Origin: Abelmoschus esculentus
Taxonomy: Eukaryota > Streptophyta > Magnoliopsida > Malvales > Malvaceae
Length of the DNA stretch: 64,000 bases
Assembly (NCBI GenBank): GCA_035048815.1
Contig: JAUCBN010000005.1
Location: 19,432,517-19,496,516, forward strand
Reading direction: 5' to 3'
Numbering within the stretch: position 1 is the first letter of the stretch; each line of letters opens with the position of its first letter. A model generated the notes under the pieces. The model did not search any database. It was not told where the DNA came from and saw only the letters and a program-made list of their open reading frames with translations. This document shows, piece after piece, positions 1 through 9,199 of the stretch. The position numbers and the translations under genes are program-made.

Positions 1-705
1 TTATGTTTGAATAAATACTAGAATTCAACCATTTGCATTGTATCTTACTTTTTCATAAATTTCAAGAAGGTGAAAAGCAAATAGCAAAATTATATTGCAA
101 AACAATGCAGATAAATAAATTGTTAACCTCCCACCTTCCATACAACTACATAATCAAAGGTAAACTACTGATTTCAACTTTAACACACAAATTTGTATTC
201 TATAACGAACTAAAACCTATTTCTAGTTACCTATCCAAAAGCAACATACAACATAAATTAAGGACAATAACAGGAAAGAAACCAAATAAAAAACCCAAAA
301 ATTCAAACAGAATACACATAAATAATCTTCTAAAACTAACCCAAAAAAATGGAATCGAAAAATTCCAAAAAATACTCTCTCTCTCTCCCCAAATGCAATA
401 ACTTCATCCCAGAAAAGGATCCATATATTCACCCTAGAATGAAATCAGAGAGGATATAAACAACAGCAGAAAACGTAGATCTGATAAAAAGATTCCAGAG
501 GTAAAAAATAAAAATTTGAAAAGAGAAATTAACATGCTAGAGTAAATAAAGAAAATAATAACAGGTAAAATATGGGGGTTTACCCGATAAACGAAACCGA
601 TTCTCAGAGAAGATGTGTGAGATCAGAAGGATTAGGGAAAAGGAAGGAAATACTCGGTTTGCCTTAGCGTCTCCTCTATTTCTTATTTTAGGGTTTGGTT
701 ACACT
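1..705 (-). promoter_or_regulatory. 5' leader of a minus-strand gene running off the left edge
   Basis: Read on the minus strand, about 705 down to 584 looks like a non-coding first exon. It starts beside a telo-box-like AAACCCTAA stretch (about 690-698), continues through CT-rich leader sequence, and ends in a good donor at 583/582 (TATCGG then GTAAAC). Positions 583-1 would then be a 5'-UTR intron; a CT run lies at about 369-388. Open frames in 33-432 have no coding character and look fortuitous. Telo-boxes are common in promoters of plant translation and housekeeping genes. The gene itself lies outside the window, so its product is unknown. Confidence 0.4.
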
Positions 706-1740
706 GCTTTTCGACCATCTTTAATTATCATTTCATTTATTACTTCATTATACATGGAGTAATTAAAAGAATATTGTTCTTTAAAACTAACTTTAATTTT
801 ATTTTAAAAATTAGGTAAAAATTTATAATATAAGTATTAGGGTTGGGTAAGATTGAGTATCCATTAATTTGAATAGAATTTATCTCGGTTCTGGTAACTA
901 TCGATTTTTAAAGTTTAAACCAATTCTGATCTCAGTCATACTGGATCTTAAATTTTAAGAATCAGTCTGTTACTCATGGAGATCGATTCAAATACCATGT
1001 ATCCGGTTAATTAGTTTATTCTTTAAAAAAATTAAGTAATTGAAAAAAATCAGTCACCAATAATAATAGTAAATAATAAAATTAGAATATTGTAGACTTA
1101 AAAATTAAAGTTTTAAAACTAGCATACCTATAAATTCATAATAAAAAAAAAGTTTGATAAGAAAGATAAACAAAAGAAAATCAATATCAGATATTGGTCT
1201 CGGTCTCTGTTGTAACTGGGACCTAAATTTTAAATTCGGTCCCGATCTTACCGTAACTAATACTAAATAAAAATCCATCGAGTTCAAGATCAAATAATTG
1301 AATTTTTCCCCGCCCCTAATAAGTGCAAATGATATTTTAATTTATTTTATTTTTATTAATTATTTAATAAAATTTAAAAAATAATTAAACAAAAAAAATT
1401 ATTTCTTAATTTTAATCCCTAAACATTTTTGTATATCTAATTTAAAATATTTTTTAAATAAGTAAAATAATAAATTACGCAAATACATTCTTTTAATTTC
1501 GATTTATTCTTTTTATATTGATTTAGAAAATAATATTTTTATCAATTACTTTTCAAATTATAATATTTTAATCATTTAAACGTTAATATCTATTATAAAC
1601 TAATGATGACATAATAATTAAAATATTAATTTGGAAGAATAAGCGGAACTAAGAAATTCTCAAGTAAAAATAAATACAATCTCATCTCTTTTTTTACTCT
1701 GATATTAAAATAAAAGAACAGAGAAAAACAGGGGGAAATA
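706..1740. other. AT-rich intergenic DNA with degenerate repeat
   Basis: No gene is visible. Positions 840-1290 resemble a decayed dispersed repeat with pieces such as CGGTTCTGGTAACT and GGTCTCGGTCTC in both orientations. The rest is A/T runs with short open frames lacking conserved motifs. Confidence 0.4.
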
Positions 1741-1770
1741 GCAGAGAAAAGAACAAGATCAAAACTTTAT

Positions 1771-2440
1771 GCTCCAACACGTCCATCAATAGCTCTACCG
1801 GAACCACCCATAGATGGCTTATTTTCAAGTGGTTCAAGTCGGAGTACAGGGCCTATGACACTGGTTTCAGCTTTTTTTCCCGACCTTGACTCAACCGAGC
1901 GGCCTTTTTCTCAGCTTTTAGTTTCAGCAATGGCTTCACCTGGAGCTAGACTGCATCAAAACAAAACTTTTGGATTGGTTGAGCAGTTCAAAAGTTGCTG
2001 GGGATGTTGGTTTTTAATCTTAGATTGATGTTGAAACTTGTTGCTGGTGAAACGAGTACCAAAATTTTTGGTCATTCCTATGTATTGATCAAACTTTTGT
2101 TCCATGATTTTTGCAGTCCTTTTGGAACATCTCACCAGTAAGCATTGCACCAGGACACAGCTCAGGCTGCCCTAGCACAACCCCAAGTTTCTCCATAAAC
2201 CAGATATCAAACATTGTTGATATCAGCTCCTTCGGAGTCATTGATCCTTTATCCACCCTTCACTCCTGAAGAAACTTCACAGTTGATGTCTCATTCAGCC
2301 ACAGAACCTCAAAGTTCTGCAATGTAATACTCGGAAGCCTCTAAATCTGATAGGAAAAAACAACTCTGCATTGTGGTGCATAAGCCTGCCTAAGATGGCT
2401 CATGGCTGGCAGAAGCCTATTAAAGGCTGTGAATATGCTT
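1771..2440 (-). pseudogene. decayed fragment of an unrecognised plant gene
   Basis: On the minus strand this stretch has coding character but contains stops and frame changes. One frame reads through ITLQNFEVLWLNETSTVKF, then a stop, then MTPKELISTMFDIWFMEKL and VVLGQPELCPGAMLTGEMF. Further down a different frame gives SRSGKKAETSVIGPVLRLEP and ends near SMGGSGRAIDGRVGA followed by a stop. The last part looks like a conserved C-terminus. I do not recognise the family. The absence of clear introns between these blocks allows either a processed pseudogene or a degraded exon set belonging to the promoter-like region at 3320-3590. Confidence 0.35.
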
Positions 2441-2651
2441 GAAGCTACTATAAGTGTATGCATTCAAAAAGGTCAACCGATATGCCGATGGCCATATAAC
2501 CAGAATTATATACAAAGGTGCACACAATCATGATAAGCCTCAGCCAAATAAACAAGCACAGGGTGTAGTGATGGAAATGCAAATTCACAGGCAAACCTTG
2601 AATTTGGTTCTCCAGGTGCAGCTTTAAATTCAAACAAGTGAAACTATGATG

Positions 2652-2788
2652 TCTCATTCAATACCGGGGGAAACGGTGAATCTACTCAAGTTGTGGAATT
2701 ACCTGAATTGAGTAACAATGAAGAAGGATATGATGAAGAGGGTCAAGAAGAAAAAGGTGGCGAAGAACCAAATCCAAAAAGAAGTAAG
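2652..2788 (+). other. possible exon remnant, acidic stretch
   Basis: On the plus strand one frame is open and reads an acidic, low-complexity peptide containing VVELPELSNNEEGYDEEG and ending in EEPNPKRSK just before a possible donor (AAAAAGAAGTAAGT). Acidic stretches followed by KR-rich ends occur ahead of BED zinc fingers in hAT-type transposases, but no zinc finger follows here, so this is only a suggestion. Confidence 0.2.
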
Positions 2789-2849
2789 TTTCAACTAATT
2801 TGATCATAGTTCATATTTCTTCATAACATTTTAAAGCATCTAATCTATC

Positions 2850-3250
2850 CCATACTTACATATTAAATATAATTACATTCTAATATAAAATATAAAAACA
2901 ATTATATTTGAAACCAAATATTTTAAAATAATTAAACTAAAAACTGAAAGCAAAAGGGTGATAAATTCTCAACCTAAATGCTGGTAGAATCAACATCCTA
3001 TCTAAATAAACATGAACTCAGTCTAAAAGTTTATTCTAAATTCCAACAGTATATGTTATATAAGCAAATATCTGTACTTTAAGGTTTAATTTTCCCATTG
3101 CTGCTTTAGGTACCCAGGCTGGAAGATTAGAATTCAAAATTAAACCAAGAAAGAGGGAACGAAGAACAAATCAGCTGATTACTCAAGATCTAGGGTATCT
3201 GGAAGAAAAGACCATCAAAAACTACCAATTAATTCCTTTAAACTAAATAT
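2850..3250. other. AT-rich spacer, nothing recognised
   Basis: Low-complexity A/T sequence. Positions 2860-3010 share short pieces with the interior of the 6697-7148 MITE family (for example AAAATATAAAA and AATAATTAAA), too weak to define a boundary. Confidence 0.3.
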
Positions 3251-3319
3251 TCGATCAAAACAAAACAATTTTATTTTGGGAAAACAAAATCAATGAAGGA
3301 ATGAATGAAAAGAGAAGAC

Positions 3320-3590
3320 CTGTAGGGCAATACCCTCGCTCTGACTACTACAACTACAGTGGCAAAGCGGCCATGGAATCCCAAACCAAGAAAAGGAAAT
3401 GGTGTTGATATGCGCCAATCGCACTAACGTGCGCCACAACCTCTCTCCGTGGAATACCACGCCACCCCTTGGTTCACGGGGGAAGCGCTCGGCCTTTGGC
3501 GTCCACTTTCATCGTTTCACCCAATTCATATTTTATATCCATTCCTCGTATCCTTTCAAACCCTAATCTTTTCTTTTCCTTTTATACCAC
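3320..3590 (-). promoter_or_regulatory. promoter and first-exon-like region, minus strand
   Basis: A GC-richer island in AT-rich surroundings. On the minus strand it has a TATA box (GGTATAAAAGG at 3588-3578), an AAACCCTAA-type element nearby, then a leader that ends in a donor-like CTACAG/GTCTTC near 3320. A short ATG frame (ATGGCC at about 3374) stops after six codons. It could be the surviving 5' end of the decayed gene at 1771-2440. Confidence 0.35.
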
Positions 3591-3650
3591 CGATTTTTTT
3601 TCCCTAATTGACGTTTCTATCCCCTTCAGGCTTTTAACCTAGGGCTGGGA

Positions 3651-3659
3651 ATATATTAA
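3651..3659. repeat. left 9-bp target-site duplication of the MULE
   Basis: ATATATTAA directly abuts the left terminal inverted repeat, and the identical ATATATTAA follows the right one at 5321-5329. A 9-bp duplication is the signature of Mutator-superfamily insertion. Confidence 0.8.
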
Positions 3660-3950
3660 GGGTTAATTACTGTGGAAGTCACTCATGTTTGGACACAGTA
3701 TAAAGTTAATCATCCATTTTGAAAATAAATCAGTAAAATTTTGTACGTTTTCGAGCGTAAATATTTGGTCACTCCGACGTTAGAGACTATTAATAGATAA
3801 CGAAAAAATGATCTGATAAATTAAAAAATAATATTTGAAACTATTAATAGATAATAAAAAATGATCTGATGAATTAAAAAATAATATTTTTTTCACAAAA
3901 GATACTTACGTAGCTCCCTTCCTCATCATCTTCTTCACGTTGACATGAAG
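3660..3950 (+). repeat. left TIR of the MULE, with internal duplication
   Basis: This pairs with 5107-5320 on the opposite strand. It is longer than its partner because a segment of about 52 bp (GACTATTAATAGATAACG through AATAATATTT, 3787-3838) is repeated directly at 3840-3893. Confidence 0.7.
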
Positions 3951-4164
3951 TGAAAATGTCTAACAGCAAGCTCATAAAGTAAAAAAATATGGAAATAGCT
4001 TGTATACACAAAAAGTGGCTACAGATTACATAGTTCAAAAGTTCGATATACTTAATCATCCTTGAAATGAATGCCAACAACAACAAGAATCAAATTGACA
4101 ATTCATTAAAAGGGAGAAGGAAAAAGAAAAGATAGAGCCGAGAGTTAGAAAAATAGAAAATGGA

Positions 4165-5072
4165 TCAAGCTTGGGTGCCAGACAAAGCCTTCACCTGAAT
4201 ATGATTATTATCAGCAGCAGTGGCAGGCAAGGCATCATACGATCCCAGTCTCTTCGTCCCAGCAGTCTTGGCTACAAGAGCGTAAGTGACCATCACAGTG
4301 ATGACAACAAACATAACATAGACAACGAACACCAGATCCAGAATCGCCACATCCCTGAGCCGCGACTCGTCAAGTTCGCACTTGGTGGATCCCTCAACCC
4401 CACTCACAACATCCAGCAGCTTGTGACACCCTTTGGGTATAAACGCATTGACGTAAAGGGAAAGCCCGATTTGCAACACCCAAAGCCCCTGCAAGCAAAT
4501 CGTCGCCCCTAGACCCACCTCGGCCACAAAGAGTTTGGGTTGACAAGCCAGAATCAAACACATCAAGGAAGCCAAAGCCGAGATACGGGTCGAAACAGAA
4601 TCACATTTCGCCTGGAGATCAGACGTCTGAACAGACGCAGTAGAATCAGAAACAGAGTAATGGAGGAAGAAAAGAGTCGACCCAAAGGCAAAAAAGAGAT
4701 CAGGAGGGAAAGGGAGAAGCGACGTGGTTTCGGAGATCACAAACGACAGAAAATCGAGAAAGAAGAGGAACAAAACAACGTCGAAATTGAGGGTAATGAA
4801 GTGGTAAACGGGAGTGCGGTCTTTCACGAGAGGATCAGGCTCAGATGAGGTGAAGGATTGGTGGAGGAAACCTATGAAAAGGCAGAGCATGAAGAGATAC
4901 AGAGGGGTGTGTTTGAAACGTAGATTGGGTGAGAAAGAAAAAGGGTAAAATGGCTTGACGGAGTAGTTTTGAGGGGATTTAAGGAAGTTACGGGCAGTAC
5001 ATATATGAGATGGTAAAGACCCAGAGAAAGAAGCGTGGAAGAGGCTAAGAGCTCGTATATTATGCCCGCCAT
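4165..5072 (-). pseudogene. DUF716 (TMEM45-like) membrane protein gene, frameshifted, inside MULE
   Basis: An intronless minus-strand gene. The ATG at 5072 opens MAGIIYELLASSTLLSLGLY, the usual DUF716 start. The reading frame then shifts near 5000-5007 inside an ATATAT run. After the shift the correct frame continues as RNFLKSPQNYSVKPFYPF and stays open into a long frame ending at 4165. That frame includes the family hallmark LQGLWVLQIGLSLY followed by IPKGCHK, several hydrophobic membrane segments and a hydrophilic tail. Intact, it would be about 300 residues, normal for plant DUF716 proteins, which are multi-pass membrane proteins of unknown function. As it stands, the ATG frame stops at 4872, and an internal ATG at 4890 could give only a 241-residue N-truncated protein. 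The gene lies wholly between the TIRs of a Mutator-like element. Family assignment is from recalled family features. Confidence 0.7.
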
Positions 5073-5106
5073 TGAAGAATAAAAACTGAAGGTGGTTTCC
5101 TTCCCC

Positions 5107-5320
5107 TTTGTGTTGATATGAAGAAGATGATGAGTGGGAAAAAATATTATTTTTTAATTTACCGGATTATCTTTCTGTTATCTATTAATGGTCTCTAATG
5201 TCGGAGTGATCAAATATTTACACTCCGGAAACGTTCGTGATTTTACTGATTTTATTTTCAAAATGGGTAACTAACTTTGTACTGCGCTCAAACATAAGTG
5301 ACTTCCGCAGTAATTAACCC
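5107..5320 (-). repeat. right TIR of the MULE
   Basis: The reverse complement matches 3660-3950 with scattered substitutions, for example AACGTTTCCGGAGTGTAAAT against TACGTTTTCGAGCGTAAAT. The inner edge lies just upstream of the captured gene's start codon (5072), so the TIR may supply its promoter. Confidence 0.7.
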
Positions 5321-6696
5321 ATATATTAATCGTAAAACCGAAAACTAACTAAATCGAGGTATTGTGATTTATAAATTTATGAACCGCGGTTAACCAAATC
5401 AAATTGAATTTGATTTTTTAATTAATTTTTAATTATTTTTATAAGGTGAAAATATATATTTTATACTTAAAATATTATAAATATATTTTTATTTTTTACT
5501 TAAAAATATGTTTAAATAAATATTTATAAAAATATCTTAAATAATTATCTTTTAATGTTTAAAAATTATAAATAAAGTTATTTTGTCAAGATAAAATACA
5601 ATTTTTATAAATTAACTTTAATATGAAGAAACCGAAAATCGCGATTAACCGAACCGAAAATCGATAGTTACTAAAATAGCTTATCGAATTAAACTGAAAC
5701 CGAACTGAAAGCACCCTTATTTTAACCGTACACATTTTCCATTTTGCAGCCTACATGGTGTAATACATGTAAATATTCGAATTATGAGTGAGCAAAACTC
5801 AACTCTAAAATAAATAATTTAATTTAATTTGAATCATAATTTTATAAATTTAATTTGATTGGACTAAAAAAATAATTATATATTAAGTTATAAATGAAAC
5901 TTTGAATAATTTAAAATTTTTAATAATTAGTGAGTTAATTTTTATGTTTGAATTGAGTCTCTCAACTCTGCACATATATATATATATATCATGAAAAAAT
6001 ACGAAAAAAATGTATGTATCTGAAGAAATATATATATTGTTTATTCTTATAAAAAGTTATTTATACCGGAATAAGTTAGTATCATATCATGATAAATATT
6101 TATAATTAAATTTGAATAGAAATTTAAACATCTTGACTCAACTCGAATTTCATAAACTCAACTCAAATCGATTTTTTTAAATAAAATTAAAATTATAATA
6201 TGACTCTTCTGCTCAACTAACTCAAAATCTTTCAACTATACGGAATTGAATGCTTATATTAATTCAAATTATCATCCCTAATCTGATAATCCTAATCTAT
6301 AGTGTTATATGTATGGGTGATCATTGTTAGACATCAGATCATATTCAATTTTTAAATATTTGATTTTTCAGATCAATAATATAGTGATTTGTATCTAATC
6401 TAAAAAAATAAATATTCAGACATTTTAATATCAAATAATTAGATCAAATATTTAAATATTCAACTATCTAAAAATATATTATAATTTAATTATTTTCCGG
6501 ATTATTATAAACAATCTAAAATATCTGATAATATTATTTTTAAAAATTGTGTTGTACTCTTCAAAGTTTTGGTACGACAAATAATCTTAAAAAAACACCA
6601 GATTTTTTTGTTCTTTAGAACTTCACTGATTGAACTTGAGCAACTCAATTAAAGATTCCAGTTAAGAATTCTGTCTAAAATTCATTTTTCTTTATT
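5321..6696. other. AT-rich intergenic DNA with decayed repeats
   Basis: 5330-5720 has ACCGAAAACTAACTAAATCG at one end and GAAACCGAACTGAAAGC at the other, a loose inverted arrangement of the 'GAACCGAA/TTCGGTT' type also seen near 33.9, 43.3 and 45.8 kb. 5971-5990 is a short TA microsatellite. No gene is seen. Confidence 0.35.
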
Positions 6697-7148
6697 CATA
6701 AAAATAATTTTAACCTTTAACGTTTATAATTTTTATCATTTTAGTCTTTATTTTTTTTTGGATAAATTTAGCCCTTAATCTATATCTTTTTGATAAATAG
6801 TTTATTTTTTAACCATCATGATAACTGGACCGTTAAAAATTTAATAATGATGACATGTCATATGCATATGATAATATATTTTAAATAACATGACATCTAA
6901 CCTATCATATATATATATGAAATATAATTTTATTTTAATATAAAATATAAAATAATTAAAATTCAAATAAAATATTAAAAAAATAATTAATTCTAAAATA
7001 AAACGCTATTAAATATTCGCAATCTTAACTACGATAGAATCAAAATCCTATCTTAAAAAAATTAATTAATTAATTAGAGGTTATCCAAAAAGAATAAAGA
7101 CCAAAACGATAAAAATTATAAACGTTAAGTGTTAAAATTATCTTTATG
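6697..7148. mobile_element. MITE, family A copy 1
   Basis: The ends are inverted repeats of about 80 bp. Left: CATAAAAATAATTTTAACC through ACGTTTATAATTTTTATC. The right complement reads CATAAAGATAATTTTAACAC through ACGTTTATAATTTTTATC. The interior (GATGACATGTCATATG, then AT-rich) matches the element at 28423-28994. No coding capacity. A possible direct repeat TTTTCTTTATT lies left of 6697 and at 7151-7161, two bases off the right boundary, so the exact ends are uncertain. Confidence 0.6.
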
Positions 7149-7344
7149 TCTTTTCTTTATTCTTATTATTTATTAAATTAAAAAAAGGTGTGATGGGTTT
7201 TCAATCCTACGGTTAAAATAGTCTAGGATGTTCCAAATAATTATCAAACAGCACAAAAAATATATATTATTTTTGTAAAATAAATTCTAAAAAAAGATAA
7301 TATTTCACCCTCAATATCAATATAATCCAACATTTTACTGTTAA

Positions 7345-7940
7345 TTAATAAAAGCACGCCACAGCAAAGGGAATTACAAAGAATAAAATCCTACTGCTTA
7401 AAGCATTCGATGTAGGGGAACCATTTTTGACCACAGCCGGTGCCAGAGGAGCAGCTCTAGGAACTTCGACATTGACAGCAACTTTCATCCCGTGGTAGCA
7501 GTAGCCGCCGCTGCTGAGGAAGTAATACGGCCTAGCCTCCGTCAGCTCAACCACATCACGACCACCACGAGTGATGTTTTTTAAGAAATCTCGATCATTG
7601 CAGTTATCGTAGCTGGTCTCGTTCACTTCAAGAACAGTGAAGTAACGCTTGTCGAAGTTGAAAACTTCAATAAAAAAGAACCAAAAGTTTGGAATTTATG
7701 TTATCAAGTACTATAGTCTTAGTCTCTATGAAAATATAAACAAAAAATAAAGAAGGAAGATAACATACGAAGCCAGTCACCGACATAGAATCTCTCATGT
7801 TCGGACCATTCGGAGTAATTGACGTTAGGGTTCCAACCTTGTTTGTATCCAACACGATGCAAAGTCGCCATGGATGATTCCATGAAAATAGCCATCAACA
7901 TCAACACCAGTATAACAAAGAATCTGTTTTCAAGTCTCAT
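7345..7940 (-). CDS. early nodulin-like protein (phytocyanin family, GPI-anchored)
   Basis: Two exons: 7940-7769 and 7664-7345, with a 104-bp GT-AG intron, encoding 163 residues. An in-frame ATG at 8054 exists, but ATG 7940 (MRLENRFFVILVLMLMAIF) gives a proper signal peptide and is preferred. The mature part has the phytocyanin fold: GYKQGW, YSEWSEHERFYVGDWL, FNFDKRYFTVLEV, and a Cys pair (DNCND and GGYCYHG) for the structural disulphide. The copper His and Cys ligands are absent: RYFTV sits where NHDV-like His is expected, and FLSSGGYCYHGM replaces FxCGxxGHC. This is the early nodulin-like rather than the blue-copper type. A Pro/Ala-rich linker and a hydrophobic tail (ILFFVIPFAVACFY) indicate a GPI anchor and an apoplastic plasma-membrane position. 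Ligand function of this family is poorly known. Confidence 0.85.
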
Positions 7941-8483
7941 GATTTCTTGAGATTTTCTTCTCAGATCAACAATCTGTCTGTCTGTCTGAATAGTCATATA
8001 TATGATTTTGTTGTAGTGGTTGTTGGAGAAGTCAAATGATGAGATGGAATTCATAATAAGAGTAATTAGTAACGTATCTAGTTGACAGTGCTAAAGCTAC
8101 ATGGTTTCACTCTCCATTGGTAACCAACTGAGGAGGATGTTTCATGGTTTGCATGCATTGGCTGTTACGGTTATGTCTGTATAGGGAGTGATGGGATTTT
8201 TGAGGAGCAGTTACAAAAACTGATGAGTGATGAACTGTTTAATTTTTTCTGTTAGAAATGTAAGATGAATATATATTTTAATCATTGATATCTATTTTTA
8301 TCTAGAGGAAAAGAGGAAAACTTTAACCAAATTTTTTTTTAGTGGGTCTTGAACTTCGAACTTCAAACTTAAAGAGAAGGATGAAAAATAAGTGAATAGT
8401 TCTGACGAACCGATCATCAATACGAGGTACAAATCGTCTATCTCTTAATTGTGTCTTTATTAATGCCTTCACTTTGAATTAGT

Positions 8484-8812
8484 GGATTTAGGCAGAGGCG
8501 TAGGCATGATATGTGGGAGCCTTGCCCCCTCCTATGTTTTAAAAAAATGTTAATTGGCTATTGAAGTTTTAATTATTTTTTATTTCCCCCTCAAGATTTA
8601 AAAGATCATATTAATCTCTAAAACTTTAAATATTTTTAATTAAATCTCCTTCGATAAATTTTTAAAATTCTTATTAAATCTCTCAAAATTATTAAAATTT
8701 TTAGTTAAACCATCAAAGTTTTTAAAACTTTTAATTTAAGCCTCTAATTTATTTAAATATTAAGTTGGCCTGTCAATCTCTTACTCCAAGTTCAGCCACT
8801 AGGTTTAGGGTT
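8484..8812. repeat. decayed dispersed repeat
   Basis: Flanked by GGCAGAGGCGTAGGCATG and CCAAGTTCAGCCACTAGG. Inside, a degenerate phrase of about 40 bp (CCCTCAAGATTTAAAAG, CTCTAAAACTTTAAATATTT, CTCAAAATTATTAAAATTTT and so on) repeats five or six times. A related stretch is at 27190-27345. The rest of 8055-9199 shows no gene. Confidence 0.35.
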
Positions 8813-9199
8813 CAAGGGATTATGATTAGAATTTAAGAAATTAAGGGTAAAATATATTTTTTAAGGTGTAAAAAATTAAAATTAGATTTTATAATTTAAA
8901 AATTTTAATAAAAATTAAAAAAAAACGAATAAAAGGGAGAAAATTTGTACTCATCCATATATTCAAATTCTATATTCTTAGAATACCTAAAGCTCACCCT
9001 AAATGGACACGAGATGGTCATAAATCTATAAATCCAAGCCCAAAAAGATCATATCCAACCGAGATTTAGCAAAACCAAAGGAAAAACCTTAGCCAGAAGA
9101 AAATATGGATGATCCCTTTCAGCTGATCAAAATCCCTTTGGCAAAAAGGAGTTGAAAACTCCAAAGAATATTTTTTAATGTCTGCGAAACCCAATCTTC

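Larger units (their letters stand above)
3660..5320. mobile_element. Mutator-like element carrying a gene (Pack-MULE-like)
   Basis: A 1,661-bp unit bounded by long terminal inverted repeats. The left end GGGTTAATTACTGTGGAAGT matches the complement of the right end (ACTTCCGCAGTAATTAACCC). Similarity continues inward for about 290 bp on the left (to about 3950) and 215 bp on the right (from about 5107), including the shared CTCATCATCTTCTTCA block at the inner edges. Perfect 9-bp ATATATTAA duplications flank the unit. There is no transposase. The interior is a host-type DUF716 gene on the minus strand, so the element fits a non-autonomous MULE that transduplicated a gene. The alternative, two MITE-like insertions flanking a resident gene, is less likely because one target duplication fits the outermost ends. 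Confidence 0.8.

Noticed and set aside
33..432. 122-codon plus-strand and 69-codon minus-strand open frames
   Set aside because: Low-complexity sequence in what looks like a 5'-UTR intron; the longer one starts with TTG and has no motif.
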